Source: JBGANR01 sp044222225
GTDB lineage: Bacteria; Actinomycetota; Actinomycetes; Mycobacteriales; Mycobacteriaceae
Direction of reading: 5' to 3'
NCBI GenBank assembly: GCA_044222225.1
Contig: JBGANR010000016.1
Span: 1 to 64,000, forward strand
DNA length: 64,000 nt
Shown: positions 25,469-34,154 of the stretch, one piece after another
How positions within the stretch are numbered: position 1 is the first letter of the stretch
Layout: every line of letters begins with the position of its first letter
Notes under the pieces: generated by a model
Seen by the model: only the letters and a program-made list of their open reading frames with translations
Databases searched by the model: none
What the model was told of the DNA's origin: nothing
Program-made: the position numbers and the translations under genes

Positions 25469-26089
25469 CTATCGGAAGATCCCTCTGTCACGCGCCATAG
25501 CGACGGCAGCGGTTCGGGAGGAGACGCCCAACTTCGTGTAGATGTGCACGAGATGCGACTTCACGGTGGCGTCACTGATGTGAAGCCGGGCGGCGACGTC
25601 GCTGTTCGTAGCGCCCTCGGCGACCAGTCTCAGCACGTCGATCTCGCGGGCACTGAGGCTCGGCTGAGGGGAGCGCATCCTGGCGAGCAGACGACCGGCG
25701 ATGGCGGGAGCGAGTGCGGTCTCGCCTGCCGTCGCGGCACGGATCGCGGCGATGAGTTCGTCGGGAGGCGCGTCTTTGAGGAGGTAGCCGCTGGCGCCGG
25801 CCTCGACCGCACCGAGGATGTCGGCGTCGGTGTCGTAGTTGGTGAGCACCAATACGGCGGGCGGGTTCGCGAGTGCTCGAATATGTCGAGTCGCGTCGGC
25901 CCCGTTCTGACCGGTGCCGAACTGAAGGTCCATGAGCACGATGTCCGGCGTCAGATCGACCGCCAGGGTGACTGCTTCCTCAGGTGTCGCAGCCTCGCCT
26001 ACGACGTGGAGATCAGAATCACCCGCGAGGATTGCGCGCAGGCCCGCGCGCACGACGGGGTGGTCGTCAGCGAGCACGATGCGGATCAT
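25469..26089 (-). CDS. NarL/LuxR-type response regulator
   Basis: A 206-residue two-component regulator. Receiver domain residues 1-120 with acidic pair VLADDHP, phospho-acceptor Asp in DIVLMDLQFG (about residue 54), Thr in LVLTNYD and Lys in GYLLKDA. LuxR HTH residues 140-205 (LSAREIDVLRLVAEGATN and ISDATVKSHLVHIYTKLG). Its start overlaps the histidine kinase stop (ATGA). The divergent ABC exporter genes nearby are likely targets. Confidence 0.95.
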   Translation of the reverse strand: MIRIVLADDHPVVRAGLRAILAGDSDLHVVGEAATPEEAVTLAVDLTPDIVLMDLQFGTGQNGADATRHIRALANPPAVLVLTNYDTDADILGAVEAGASGYLLKDAPPDELIAAIRAATAGETALAPAIAGRLLARMRSPQPSLSAREIDVLRLVAEGATNSDVAARLHISDATVKSHLVHIYTKLGVSSRTAAVAMARDRGIFR

Positions 26090-27282
26090 GGCTGCCTTTC
26101 TTGATGCGGCGGAAGGGGCAGATGCGCGGCGATCGTCGTGCCCAGGCCCGGGGCCGAATCGACCGTGAGCGCGCCGTCGAGCTGTTCGACACGTTCTCTC
26201 ATCGCCTGCAGTCCGAACGAGTTCGCCTCGTGCGAGTCCGCGACAGCGGTAGACACGTCGAATCCTTGTCCGTCATCACGCACCGTCAGCGTCGCCGTAC
26301 CTTCGCAGGTAATGAGGGCGACGTCGATTCTCGAACCTTGCGCGTGCCGGATCGCGTTGGATAACGCGCCCTGTGCGATACGCAGGAACGCGATCTGAAC
26401 GCTCATGGGCAGATCGACATCGTCGACCACGACATCGACCGCGATCGCTCCGCGGCTGGCTTGCTCTCGTCCGAGCCGCTGCAACGCGGCCGCGAGGCCA
26501 CCGTCGAGCCGGGCCGGGCTCAGCTCGCTGATGATCTGCCGAGTCTCGACGAGACTGTCGGCAGCGGTCTCGCGGGCGAGCCGCAGGTACTCGTCGCCGG
26601 GGCTGACGACGTGACGTTCGGCGGCCCGGAGCAACAGCTGAATGCTGGAGAGTCCCTGCGCGACTGTGTCGTGGATCTCGCGGGCCAGCCGGGCGCGCTC
26701 CGCCAGCGCGCCCTGTTCGCGTTCGGTGTCCGCGAGTTGCCGCCGGGTGCGAATGAGTTCGCTGAGCAGTTGCTCGCGTTCCTCGGCCTCGCGTCGGAGG
26801 GCTCGATGAGCCAGACCGATGAGAAGCGCGACGCCGGCACCGATGACGGGCCCGACCACTCCGCCGATGCTGAAGCCGAGATGCAGGCCGAGCGCGAGGA
26901 TCGCGAACGCGGTCGTCACGATGATCGCCGCCACCCCGCCCGTCCGGGGCAGGACGTAGAGGTAGAGGAAGAACAACGGAAAAACGAGGTACGCGCCCTC
27001 TGGGGTGAGCCAAACCATCACCGCCCACAGGACGGTGAGCGTGGCCGCCCACGTCAGGGAGAGCCTGAGCCTCGAGGTATCCGCCACACGATGTGTGCGG
27101 GCTGTCCATGCACCGCCGAGATAGACGGCGATGAACGCGAGGCCGACGAGCAGCGTCCAGAACGCGGTCGGGGCGGGACCGATGAACGCCCGTACGACGG
27201 CGAATGCCGTGAGCCCGATCAGAAGTGCGTGCAGGCCGAGACGGAGACCGCTGAACACGGGGGTGAGTGTCGAGTGCGGCAT
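26086..27282 (-). CDS. sensor histidine kinase (HisKA_3, NarL partner)
   Basis: A 398-residue membrane kinase. Five to six hydrophobic helices fill residues 10-160, followed by a coiled segment to about 195. The phosphorylated His lies in RLAREIHDTVAQGLSS. The HATPase lid motifs are ALSNAIRHAQ (N box), TVRDDGQGFD (G1) and FGLQAMRERVEQL. The lack of an extracellular sensor domain suggests that it senses a membrane stimulus, as in kinases paired with ABC exporters for peptide antibiotics. Paired with the response regulator by overlap. Confidence 0.93.
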   Translation of the reverse strand: MPHSTLTPVFSGLRLGLHALLIGLTAFAVVRAFIGPAPTAFWTLLVGLAFIAVYLGGAWTARTHRVADTSRLRLSLTWAATLTVLWAVMVWLTPEGAYLVFPLFFLYLYVLPRTGGVAAIIVTTAFAILALGLHLGFSIGGVVGPVIGAGVALLIGLAHRALRREAEEREQLLSELIRTRRQLADTEREQGALAERARLAREIHDTVAQGLSSIQLLLRAAERHVVSPGDEYLRLARETAADSLVETRQIISELSPARLDGGLAAALQRLGREQASRGAIAVDVVVDDVDLPMSVQIAFLRIAQGALSNAIRHAQGSRIDVALITCEGTATLTVRDDGQGFDVSTAVADSHEANSFGLQAMRERVEQLDGALTVDSAPGLGTTIAAHLPLPPHQERQP

Positions 27283-27429
27283 GGTGTCCCACCGTAGGCG
27301 ACGCGGTGATCCCGGCCGTCAACCGAAAGTTCGACCGAGAGTCCGACGGTTTCGACGATGCCACCGCCGACCGACGCGGCGAGGGTTGAGAGCGACTCCC
27401 GCACAGTGCCGGGGCGGAAAGGGGATGAC

Positions 27430-28521
27430 GTGTTCGTCGCGTGGAGAGAGTTGCGGTTCGCCCGCGGCCGATTCCTGCTCATCGGGGCGGTCGTCGCCCT
27501 GATCACCCTGCTCGTCGGTTTCCTCGCAGGCCTCACCGGAGGTCTCGCCGCACAGAACATCTCGTCGCTGCTTGAGGTGCCCGGAGACCGACTGGTCCTT
27601 CAGAAGCCTGAAAACGGCGCGCCCGGCTTTGCGACCTCGTCTCTGGATCAAGGCACCGTCGATGCCTGGGAGCACGCGCGGGGCGTCGAGTCGGTGATCC
27701 CGATCGGGATCGTCCAGGCACGTGCTTCGGCCGGCAGAACCGCCGATCCCAGGGGAGTGGCGCTGTACGGACTGCCGCACGATGCACCCGGAACCGATTC
27801 CAATCCGCTGTTCTCGCTCGCCCCTGCTCTCGACCGCCAGGTCGGCCTCTCCCAGAATGCGGCCGACGAACTCGGAGTCGACGTCGGCGGTACGATCTCG
27901 ATCACGGGGACCGACTTCACCGTCGCGTCGATCAGCGGCGATCTCTGGTACAGCCATACGCCCGTCATCGTCATGACGCCGACGTCGTGGAGCGAGGCGA
28001 GTAGACGGGTCGGGGGGACCGGGAAAATCACCGCACTCGCCGTCAGTGGAGATGCCGACTGGGCGGTGATCGCCGCAGAGACCGGCACCGTCGCGCAGAC
28101 GAAACTGGCGAGCCTGACCGCGCTCGAGGCTTTCCGATCCGAGATCGGATCCCTCGGGCTGATGATCGCGATGCTCTTCGGCATCTCCGCTCTTGTCGTC
28201 GGCGCGTTCTTCACCGCGTGGACCATGCAGCGCGCAGGCGACATCGCGGTCCTCAAAGCACTCGGTGCGACGACGGGGGCGCTCGTGCGCGACTCCCTCG
28301 GGCAGGCGCTCGTCGTTCTCAGCGCAGGAATCGGCGTCGGTCTTCTCGCCGTCGTCGGGCTCGGTGCGATTGCGGGGCAGGCATTGCCGTTTGTCCTCAG
28401 CCCGTTGACGACGCTCGCCCCCGCCGCCGTGATGGCCGTGCTCGGTCTCGCCGGTGCCGCATTTGCGCTGCGGTCCGTCACCAAGGCCGACCCCCTCACC
28501 GCACTCGGGAGCAACCGATGA
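27430..28521 (+). CDS. FtsX-type ABC transporter permease
   Basis: A 363-residue permease. Signal-anchor helix at about residues 12-35 (FLLIGAVVALITLLVGFLAG), a large extracytoplasmic domain (about 40-235), then three helices near the C-terminus (LGLMIAMLFGISALVVGAFF, LVVLSAGIGVGLLAVVGLG and TTLAPAAVMAVLGLAGAAF). This is the MacB/FtsX core layout. GTG 27430 (VFVAWRELRFARG) was preferred because the family starts there and GGAAAGGGG precedes it; an in-frame ATG at 27358 adds unrelated residues. Overlaps its ATPase by ATGA. Confidence 0.9.
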   Translation: MFVAWRELRFARGRFLLIGAVVALITLLVGFLAGLTGGLAAQNISSLLEVPGDRLVLQKPENGAPGFATSSLDQGTVDAWEHARGVESVIPIGIVQARASAGRTADPRGVALYGLPHDAPGTDSNPLFSLAPALDRQVGLSQNAADELGVDVGGTISITGTDFTVASISGDLWYSHTPVIVMTPTSWSEASRRVGGTGKITALAVSGDADWAVIAAETGTVAQTKLASLTALEAFRSEIGSLGLMIAMLFGISALVVGAFFTAWTMQRAGDIAVLKALGATTGALVRDSLGQALVVLSAGIGVGLLAVVGLGAIAGQALPFVLSPLTTLAPAAVMAVLGLAGAAFALRSVTKADPLTALGSNR

Positions 28522-29231
28522 TCGAATTGCAGAACATCACCCTCACCTTTCCGGACGGAGAGAACCGCATCACCGCCGTCGACGACGTCACTTTGCGCGG
28601 CGAGAACGGCACCGTCACCGGTATCACCGGCCCTTCGGGCTCTGGTAAATCCAGCATCTTGGCTGTCGCCGCCACGCTCATTCGGCCCGACTCCGGCGGA
28701 GTACTCATCGGCGATGGAGCCGAAGTGATCGATGCCGCTCAGCTGTCGAGGAAGGACGCCACCGCCTTACGACGCGAACGCATCGGCATCGTGTTCCAGC
28801 AATCGAACCTGCTCCCGGCCCTTACCGCCCGCGAACAACTGCAAGTGATGGCACGACTCGGCGGAAAGCGCAGCCGGACCGGCCGATCGACGATGGACGC
28901 CCGCGTCGAAGAGCTGCTCGACTCTGTCGGTCTCACCGACCATGCCGGCAAACGACCTCATCAGCTCTCCGGCGGACAGCGCCAAAGGGTGGCGATCGCG
29001 CGCGGTCTCGTCCACGAACCCGACGTGCTTCTCGTCGACGAACCGACCAGCGCACTGGATCAGGAACGTGGCGCCGAGGTCATGCGACTCATCGCCCGCC
29101 TCACTCGTGAACGCGGCACGGCGACTCTGCTTGTCACTCACGATCTGATCCACCGTGACTGCCTCGACAGGCTCGTCACCGTTATCGACGGCCGGGCCTC
29201 GATGCCTGTCGCCGCCTCCGTGATTCGCTGA
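28518..29231 (+). CDS. ABC transporter ATP-binding protein (MacB/LolD type)
   Basis: A 237-residue ATPase. Walker A GPSGSGKSS near residue 38, Q-loop IVFQQSNLLPALT, signature QLSGGQRQRVAIARGL and Walker B DVLLVDEPTSALD; H-loop in LLVTHDL. It works with the FtsX-type permease encoded just upstream. Together they form a mechanotransmission-type exporter beside a two-component system, a layout often linked to resistance against membrane-active peptides or to lipid handling; that role is inference. Confidence 0.93.
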   Translation: MIELQNITLTFPDGENRITAVDDVTLRGENGTVTGITGPSGSGKSSILAVAATLIRPDSGGVLIGDGAEVIDAAQLSRKDATALRRERIGIVFQQSNLLPALTAREQLQVMARLGGKRSRTGRSTMDARVEELLDSVGLTDHAGKRPHQLSGGQRQRVAIARGLVHEPDVLLVDEPTSALDQERGAEVMRLIARLTRERGTATLLVTHDLIHRDCLDRLVTVIDGRASMPVAASVIR

Positions 29232-29237
29232 CCCGGA

Positions 29238-29264
29238 GGCGGACAGCCAGGGAGAGCGTCCGCC
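29238..29264 (+). terminator. hairpin after the ABC exporter operon
   Basis: GGCGGAC (29238-29244) pairs with GTCCGCC (29258-29264), loop 13 bases, followed by CACTCTTT. It starts 7 bases past the ATPase stop. Confidence 0.5.
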
Positions 29265-29348
29265 CACTCTTTGCGACATAATGTATATTATCGGCTCGTG
29301 CTGAGCGGGCTGCCGCTGCACGCTGCACGTGACCGCACCGCCACGGGA

Positions 29349-29708
29349 TCACAGGCAGCAGTTCGGGTCGAGTACCACCGACAACGCCGCAAGCGCCTCG
29401 CGTCGCGCACGGTGATGAACGTTCATGCCGCTGCGCTCGGATGACACCAGTCCGGCCGCGCGGAGTTGGCCGAGATGATGGCTGATCGTCGACTCCCGCA
29501 GACCGACGGCGTCGGCCAGCGATCCGGTGGTCACGGCCGTCGCGCCGGCGGCCAGCAACATCGACATCAGCCGCACCCGCACCGGGTCGGCGAGCGCCTT
29601 CAGTCGTAGCGCCACTTCGAGGGCGGCAGCCTCACCAACCGGCCCGGCGGCCACCGGCGCGCAGCACACCGGAGCGGACATGTCGATGACGGGAAGCGCC
29701 TTGGGCAT
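29349..29708 (-). CDS. ArsR-family arsenic-type repressor
   Basis: A 119-residue ArsR/SmtB winged-HTH protein: LKALADPVRVRLMSMLLA and LRESTISHHLGQLRAAGLV. A Cys pair stands at residues 15-16 near the N-terminus, as in the corynebacterial ArsR that binds As(III) with Cys15, Cys16 and Cys55. Here no Cys is found around residue 55; instead a second Cys pair occurs at the C-terminal end (NCCL). It is divergent from an ArsI/CadI-type gene, with repressor-like sites between. A metal other than arsenic cannot be excluded. Confidence 0.88.
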   Translation of the reverse strand: MPKALPVIDMSAPVCCAPVAAGPVGEAAALEVALRLKALADPVRVRLMSMLLAAGATAVTTGSLADAVGLRESTISHHLGQLRAAGLVSSERSGMNVHHRARREALAALSVVLDPNCCL

Positions 29709-29731
29709 GCCGAGAGTCTACCCACCTTGTT

Positions 29732-29788
29732 GACATATGTCGAAGCAGTGGCGTAGAACTGCGGCTGTCGAGGTTTTCGACATACGTC
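29732..29788. promoter_or_regulatory. pair of ArsR operator-like sites
   Basis: GACATATGTC (29732-29741) is a perfect palindrome in TTGACATATGTCGAA; a second copy, TCGACATACGTC, lies at 29777-29788. Both sit in the gap between divergent arsR and arsI-like genes, and similar TGACAnATGTCGAA sequence precedes the other arsR at 48.9 kb. Confidence 0.7.
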
Positions 29789-29808
29789 TCACAGCACCGG
29801 AGGTTCCC

Positions 29809-30267
29809 GTGTCTCGCATCCAGCTCGCCCTCAACGTCGACGACCTGCAGTCGTCGATCGCCTTCTACAGCACGCTTTTCGGCGTCAAGCCGGCCAAGGT
29901 CAAGCCCGGCTACGCGAACTTCGCCGTCGCCGAGCCGCCGCTCAAGCTCGTCCTGCTCGAGAACCCCGGCCAGGGTGGCTCGATCAACCATCTCGGCGTC
30001 GAGGTCGATTCCAGCGAGAAGGTCCACGCAGAGATCGCGCGACTTGCGCAGGCCGGACAGTTCACCGAGGAAGAGATCAATACGACCTGCTGCTTCGCCA
30101 CCCAAGACAAGGTCTGGGTCACCGCGCCCGACGCCGAGCGTTGGGAGGTATATACCGTGCTCGCCGATTCGGACACCTTCGGTGCTTCCGTCAGCCCTGA
30201 CACGGGCTCCGTGGACGAGGCGTCCGAACGAGCGGCGAACGTCGAAGGGGGCGTGTGCGCCTGCTGA
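29809..30267 (+). CDS. arsI: ArsI/CadI-family VOC protein (C-As lyase-like)
   Basis: A 152-residue glyoxalase-fold protein. It starts SRIQLALNVDDLQSSIAFYS and holds PGYANFAVAEPPLKLVL and TTCCFATQDKVWVTAPD. Candidate metal ligands are Gln5, His61 and Glu113, and the Cys94-Cys95 pair matches the trivalent-arsenic site of ArsI, the dioxygenase that breaks the carbon-arsenic bond of methylarsenite. The closely similar cadmium-induced protein CadI belongs to the same family. GTG 29809 follows GGAGG. The last 25 residues end in a Cys-Ala-Cys tail. Confidence 0.88.
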   Translation: MSRIQLALNVDDLQSSIAFYSTLFGVKPAKVKPGYANFAVAEPPLKLVLLENPGQGGSINHLGVEVDSSEKVHAEIARLAQAGQFTEEEINTTCCFATQDKVWVTAPDAERWEVYTVLADSDTFGASVSPDTGSVDEASERAANVEGGVCAC

Positions 30268-30421
30268 TACCCCGGTCGCCGACCGCCCAGATTCGTCACG
30301 AGTATTGAGCGGATGCGGTCGGCGACCGCCTGGCGGAGCGGTCGCACGTCGTGTCGACGAGATCCGAAGCCGGCCACACCCATCGACCCAACTCCCCCAC
30401 CTGCGCTAACAATGCGGACGA

Positions 30422-30947
30422 CTACCTGGACTGCCGCCCCACTCCAGAGGGTCGAGGCGCGGTCCCATTGTGATCACTTGATGCGAGCATGAGCCGCACC
30501 GCGGCGTCGGGAACATATAGATCAACAACGTTCTCGCAGCCTTGCGAGGCCAGCAGTCCCGTGGCCAGCACCTCGCGCGGAGCTGTGAGAAAGCCCGCGC
30601 ACCATACCGGGTTTGTCTCGACGACAACGGTCCTTCCGGATCGAAGCTTCGCCACATCGACCGCCAGCGCACCTGATACGCGCTGTGCCACGTCGCCGGC
30701 CCGGGCGAGAACGTCACTCGGCGCAAGGCCCTGGTTCAGCCTCCTGCGGCAGGTGCCACCAAATGGCGTCTTGGAATCCCCAGCCATCGGTCGACTGTGC
30801 CCAGTGCAAACTGGCGTGGCTGGCCGGCATCCAGGCGGCGTCTTCGCCCTCGATAAATCGGGCGGTGTCGAGGGCGTCAGATCCAGCGTGAAGTCGGGCT
30901 CCGAGCCGCTCAGCCTTCCACGGTCGCGTCGTGACGATGTGCAGCAT
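30422..30947 (-). pseudogene. decayed ATP-grasp-like gene
   Basis: From the ATG at 30947 the frame begins MLHIVTTRPWKAERLG, like the start of actinobacterial ATP-grasp proteins, but stops at 30714. A second frame from about 30735 to 30422 carries DVAKLRSGRTVVVETNPVWCAG, which resembles the C-terminal end of ATP-grasp domains (VVEANPxWxxG). Together they cover only about 175 codons, too short for a complete ATP-grasp fold, so part of the middle is missing. The N-terminal fragment past the first 15 residues is not clearly recognisable, so the family call is tentative. Confidence 0.45.
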
Positions 30948-30993
30948 GTCCCGTCTCTTATCTGTTGACGTCCAAAACGACCCGCGGGGCGCG

Positions 30994-31464
30994 TCAGTGC
31001 CCGGAACTGTAGATGAACAGATGCGAGCCACGCTTGTCGTGATTCAGAAAGACCGTCACGGTGTCGAGGCCTCCTGTTGGTGGGTACTGCGTCGTCAGTG
31101 TTCCCGGCGCGCATATGTACCCGAGAGCAGCCTGGCCACCCGTCGTCTCTGAATCGCACTGCTCGGGACGCATCATCGGGTAGGTCGGATTGGCGGCGGC
31201 TACCGCCCGACCGTCTCCGAGCTCCGGCGGCCCATCGAACCGCGCCGATCGTGCGGGCTCCCCCACGAACTCCGAGTACTGATAGGCCTGACCGAACGCG
31301 AAACCCTCTGGCACGGTGAAGCCCACGTCGCGCAAGACCTTGTTGATCGCGTCCTCGTCGAGAGAACTGCGCTTGCCCACCTCGGACGATCCGCAGGAAA
31401 CCGCGGCCGCGGCCACGAGGCCCAACGCGAAACCCCTCGCCCAGCGGTTTCCGGTCGAGATCAC
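30994..31464 (-). CDS. putative lipoprotein
   Basis: A 156-residue exported protein. A signal with charged start (MISTGNRWARG), hydrophobic core and lipobox AVSCGSS gives lipidation at about Cys24. The mature part (about 130 residues) has a few Cys (EQCDSET and YICAPG) that could pair, and no family I recognise. The start ATG 31464 precedes the signal directly. It is isolated between a decayed gene and a TetR gene. Confidence 0.72.
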   Translation of the reverse strand: MISTGNRWARGFALGLVAAAAVSCGSSEVGKRSSLDEDAINKVLRDVGFTVPEGFAFGQAYQYSEFVGEPARSARFDGPPELGDGRAVAAANPTYPMMRPEQCDSETTGGQAALGYICAPGTLTTQYPPTGGLDTVTVFLNHDKRGSHLFIYSSGH

Positions 31465-31536
31465 AACGTCACCCTACGGGCGGCCGAGCGGATCAAGCAC
31501 GACAAGCTGCCACCGAAGCAGGCCGTCAGCGACTGT

Positions 31537-32172
31537 TCAGGCGCCCTCGAACGCCCGATGGACAGCCTTGCCGACGAAGGTGCCGAGCTCGTCCGGGCTC
31601 CACCGGTTCCGCTCATCGAGGAGCGATCGCACCGCCGACTCGCAAGACGACATGAACAACTCGATGAGCACAGGGAGCTTCACCTCTAGATCAGCCGTCT
31701 GCCACCAGCGCTTCATGGCGGGCGCGATCCACCGGGTGGCCTCCTCTCGCAGGTGCGCCCGGGCTGCGCGGAAGCGTTCGGCGACGGCGGGATCGGGGTC
31801 GCCGGTGAACAGGAACCGCCACGTGTCCGGAGCGTCGGCCGCCGCCGCCAGGAGCGCCTGGAAGCCGCTGACGAAGGCCAGTTCGGAGTCCTCGACGCCG
31901 CCCGTGCTGTGCAAGGCGGAGACGAGCGACTCGAGCAGCGCGGCCGTCTCGCGGTCGAGAAGCGCCTCGACCATCTCGACGCGGTCGGAGAAACACGCGT
32001 AGACGACGGGGCGGGTCACCCGCATCTCGGCGGCGACCGCGCCGATGGTCACCGCACCGATGCCGTCGCGCACCGCGATCGCAAACGCCGCGTCGAGCAC
32101 CTGCGGGCGACGGCGTTCGGGCCCCAGATGGGGTGCGCGTTCGCGCGGTCGGCGCTGGGTGCTGGCAGGCAT
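31537..32172 (-). CDS. TetR family transcriptional regulator
   Basis: A 211-residue TetR protein. HTH at about residues 22-65: VLDAAFAIAVRDGIGAVT, VAAEMRVTRPVVYACFSDR. The C-terminal ligand domain is helical. It is divergent from the acyl-CoA oxidase-like gene at 32270 with a 97-bp gap containing paired inverted repeats, so it probably controls that gene and the DUF2236 gene behind it. Confidence 0.92.
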   Translation of the reverse strand: MPASTQRRPRERAPHLGPERRRPQVLDAAFAIAVRDGIGAVTIGAVAAEMRVTRPVVYACFSDRVEMVEALLDRETAALLESLVSALHSTGGVEDSELAFVSGFQALLAAAADAPDTWRFLFTGDPDPAVAERFRAARAHLREEATRWIAPAMKRWWQTADLEVKLPVLIELFMSSCESAVRSLLDERNRWSPDELGTFVGKAVHRAFEGA

Positions 32173-32206
32173 GGGCAGATCCTAGATCGACGGCATTTCC
32201 TTCATC

Positions 32207-32240
32207 AATGTAGCAACTTCCTACATTCGTGTATTAATGT
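32207..32240. promoter_or_regulatory. TetR operator with two overlapping inverted repeats
   Basis: AATGTAG-N7-CTACATT (32207-32227) is a perfect inverted repeat. A second one, ACATT...AATGT (32223-32240), overlaps it. Both lie between the divergent TetR and acyl-CoA oxidase-like genes. Confidence 0.6.
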
Positions 32241-32269
32241 TGACCTGTCCCTTCCAGACGGAGAGTGCT

Positions 32270-34141
32270 ATGACGCTGTTCAACCCTCACAAGCCAGACT
32301 TCGCCGAGTTCGATGCCGAGACGCGCCGGATCTTCGAGGCGACCATCGCCTTCTTCGAAGGCAAAGGCAAGGGCTGGCTGCTCCAGCAGGACCGAGACCG
32401 CGTCTGGTTCGACGACTTCCTCGACTTCCAGAAGCAGGAGAAGGTCTTCGCGACGCTGCTGACCCCGTCCTCGCAGGCCGACGGCGATCCGAACAAGCGA
32501 TGGGACGAGGCCCGCGTCACCAAGTACAGCCAGATCCTCGGCTTCTACGGCATGTCGTACTGGTACGTCTGGCAGGTCACGATCCTCGGCCTCGGGCCCA
32601 TCTGGCAGACCGGCAACGAGGCCGTCAAGCGCAGGGCCGCGCAGTTGCTCGACGACGGCGGGATCTTCGCCTTCGGCCTGTCGGAGCGGGACCACGGCGC
32701 CGACGTCTACACCTCCGACATGGTGCTGACCCCGGACGGCAAGGGCGGCTACAGGGCCAACGGCGGCAAGTACTACATCGGCAACGGCAACCTCGCCGGC
32801 ATGGTGTCGGTCTTCGGTCGCATCGAGGGGTTGCCGACCGGTCCGAAGACTCAGGACGGCTACGTCTTCTTCGTCGTGGACAGCCGACACGAGGCCTACA
32901 AGCTGCGCAAGAACGTCGTCAACTCGCAGATCTACGTCGCCGCCTTCGACCTCGAGGACTATCCCGTCCGCGAGGAGGACATCATCCACGTCGGCTCCGA
33001 GGCGTTCGACGCGGCGATCAACACCGTCAACGTCGGCAAGTTCAACATCGGCTTCGGTGCGGTCGGTGCCACGCAGCACATCTGGCACGAGGGCCTCACC
33101 CACGCCGACAACCGGGTGCTGTTCGACACCAAGGTCACCGACTTCGCGCAGGTGCGCGCGAACTTCCTCGAGAGTTGGGTCCGGCTGCAGGCGATGGACC
33201 TCTACTCCGAGCGCGCCGTCGACTACATGCGTTCCGGCACCGCCGACGACCGTCGCTACCTGCTGTTCGACGCCATCGAGAAGATGACCGTCAGCCGCCA
33301 GGGCGCCGAGGTCTACGAGCTGATCGCCGACTGCATCGCGGCTCGAGGTTTCGAGAACGACATGTACTACCCCATCGGTGCGGTGGCCATGATGGGTCTG
33401 CCGCGACTCGAGGGCACGGTCCACCTGAACATGGCGCTGTCGCTCAAGTTCCTGCAGAGCTACATCTTCAGCCCGACCGACCCGAGTCTGGCCCTGCTCG
33501 CCGCCCGAAAGCCCGGCAAGCCGAGCCGGGTGCCGGATGCGGCGTTCGCCCCCGCCTTCAAGGCGTCGCGCGCGGCCATCCGGGCCGCCCGGCCGTTCAT
33601 CGGGTCGAAGCTCCCGACCGCCGCCTCACCGGCCCTGCCCCCGCGGCGGCGCGACAGCGTCGACGACACCTTCCTCTTCAGCCAGGGCCCGGCCCAGGGG
33701 CTGGGCAAAGTCGTCTTCCACGACTGGCGCGCGGTGTACGCCGAGTGGGCGCACCTGCCGAACGTGAAGCTGCTGCTCGAGCAGGTCGACGCGTTCCAGG
33801 CGCTGCTCGGCACGACGCCGCTGGACAAGAAGCAGATGCGCGACCTGGACCTTCTGCTGGTCGTCGGTGACATCTTCACCACCGTCGCGTACGGCGATCT
33901 GATCCTGCAGCAGTCGAAGATCTGGAGCGTCGACGACGACCTCGTCGACAGCATCTTCGAGGTACTGGTCGGGGACGTCTCCGCGCATGCGCTGACGCTC
34001 ACCCGTAAGCCTTCGCTGACCAACGCGCAGGCGAAGGGAGCCGACGCGATCCAGCGTCGCCCGGTCTTCGACGTCGAGCGCTCCGCCCGGGTCTGGGCCG
34101 AGGCTCGCTCCACCGCCGGCACCTACTCGATGAACCCGTGA
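32270..34141 (+). CDS. acyl-CoA oxidase/dehydrogenase-like flavoprotein
   Basis: A 623-residue acyl-CoA dehydrogenase superfamily protein of acyl-CoA oxidase length. The family segment FAFGLSERDHGADVYTSDM contains the FAD/substrate strand motif, and the helical C-terminal bundle carries AVDYMRSGTADDRRYLLFD and ARGFENDMYYPIG. The last 150 residues form an extra oxidase-type domain. It would introduce a double bond into a long-chain or branched acyl-CoA. ATG 32270 opens the conserved sequence. A DUF2236 gene follows 13 bases downstream and the divergent TetR gene likely regulates both. Confidence 0.88.
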   Translation: MTLFNPHKPDFAEFDAETRRIFEATIAFFEGKGKGWLLQQDRDRVWFDDFLDFQKQEKVFATLLTPSSQADGDPNKRWDEARVTKYSQILGFYGMSYWYVWQVTILGLGPIWQTGNEAVKRRAAQLLDDGGIFAFGLSERDHGADVYTSDMVLTPDGKGGYRANGGKYYIGNGNLAGMVSVFGRIEGLPTGPKTQDGYVFFVVDSRHEAYKLRKNVVNSQIYVAAFDLEDYPVREEDIIHVGSEAFDAAINTVNVGKFNIGFGAVGATQHIWHEGLTHADNRVLFDTKVTDFAQVRANFLESWVRLQAMDLYSERAVDYMRSGTADDRRYLLFDAIEKMTVSRQGAEVYELIADCIAARGFENDMYYPIGAVAMMGLPRLEGTVHLNMALSLKFLQSYIFSPTDPSLALLAARKPGKPSRVPDAAFAPAFKASRAAIRAARPFIGSKLPTAASPALPPRRRDSVDDTFLFSQGPAQGLGKVVFHDWRAVYAEWAHLPNVKLLLEQVDAFQALLGTTPLDKKQMRDLDLLLVVGDIFTTVAYGDLILQQSKIWSVDDDLVDSIFEVLVGDVSAHALTLTRKPSLTNAQAKGADAIQRRPVFDVERSARVWAEARSTAGTYSMNP

Positions 34142-34154
34142 ACTGGAGTAAGTG

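Noticed and set aside
29278..29291. ATAATGTATATTAT palindrome downstream of the ABC exporter
   Set aside because: AT-rich and near no gene start; too short to assign as an operator.
31753..33870. Long open frame of over 700 codons on the plus strand in the oxidase region
   Set aside because: Composition is Arg/Pro/Gly-rich shadow coding; the oxidase frame at 32270 carries all conserved motifs.
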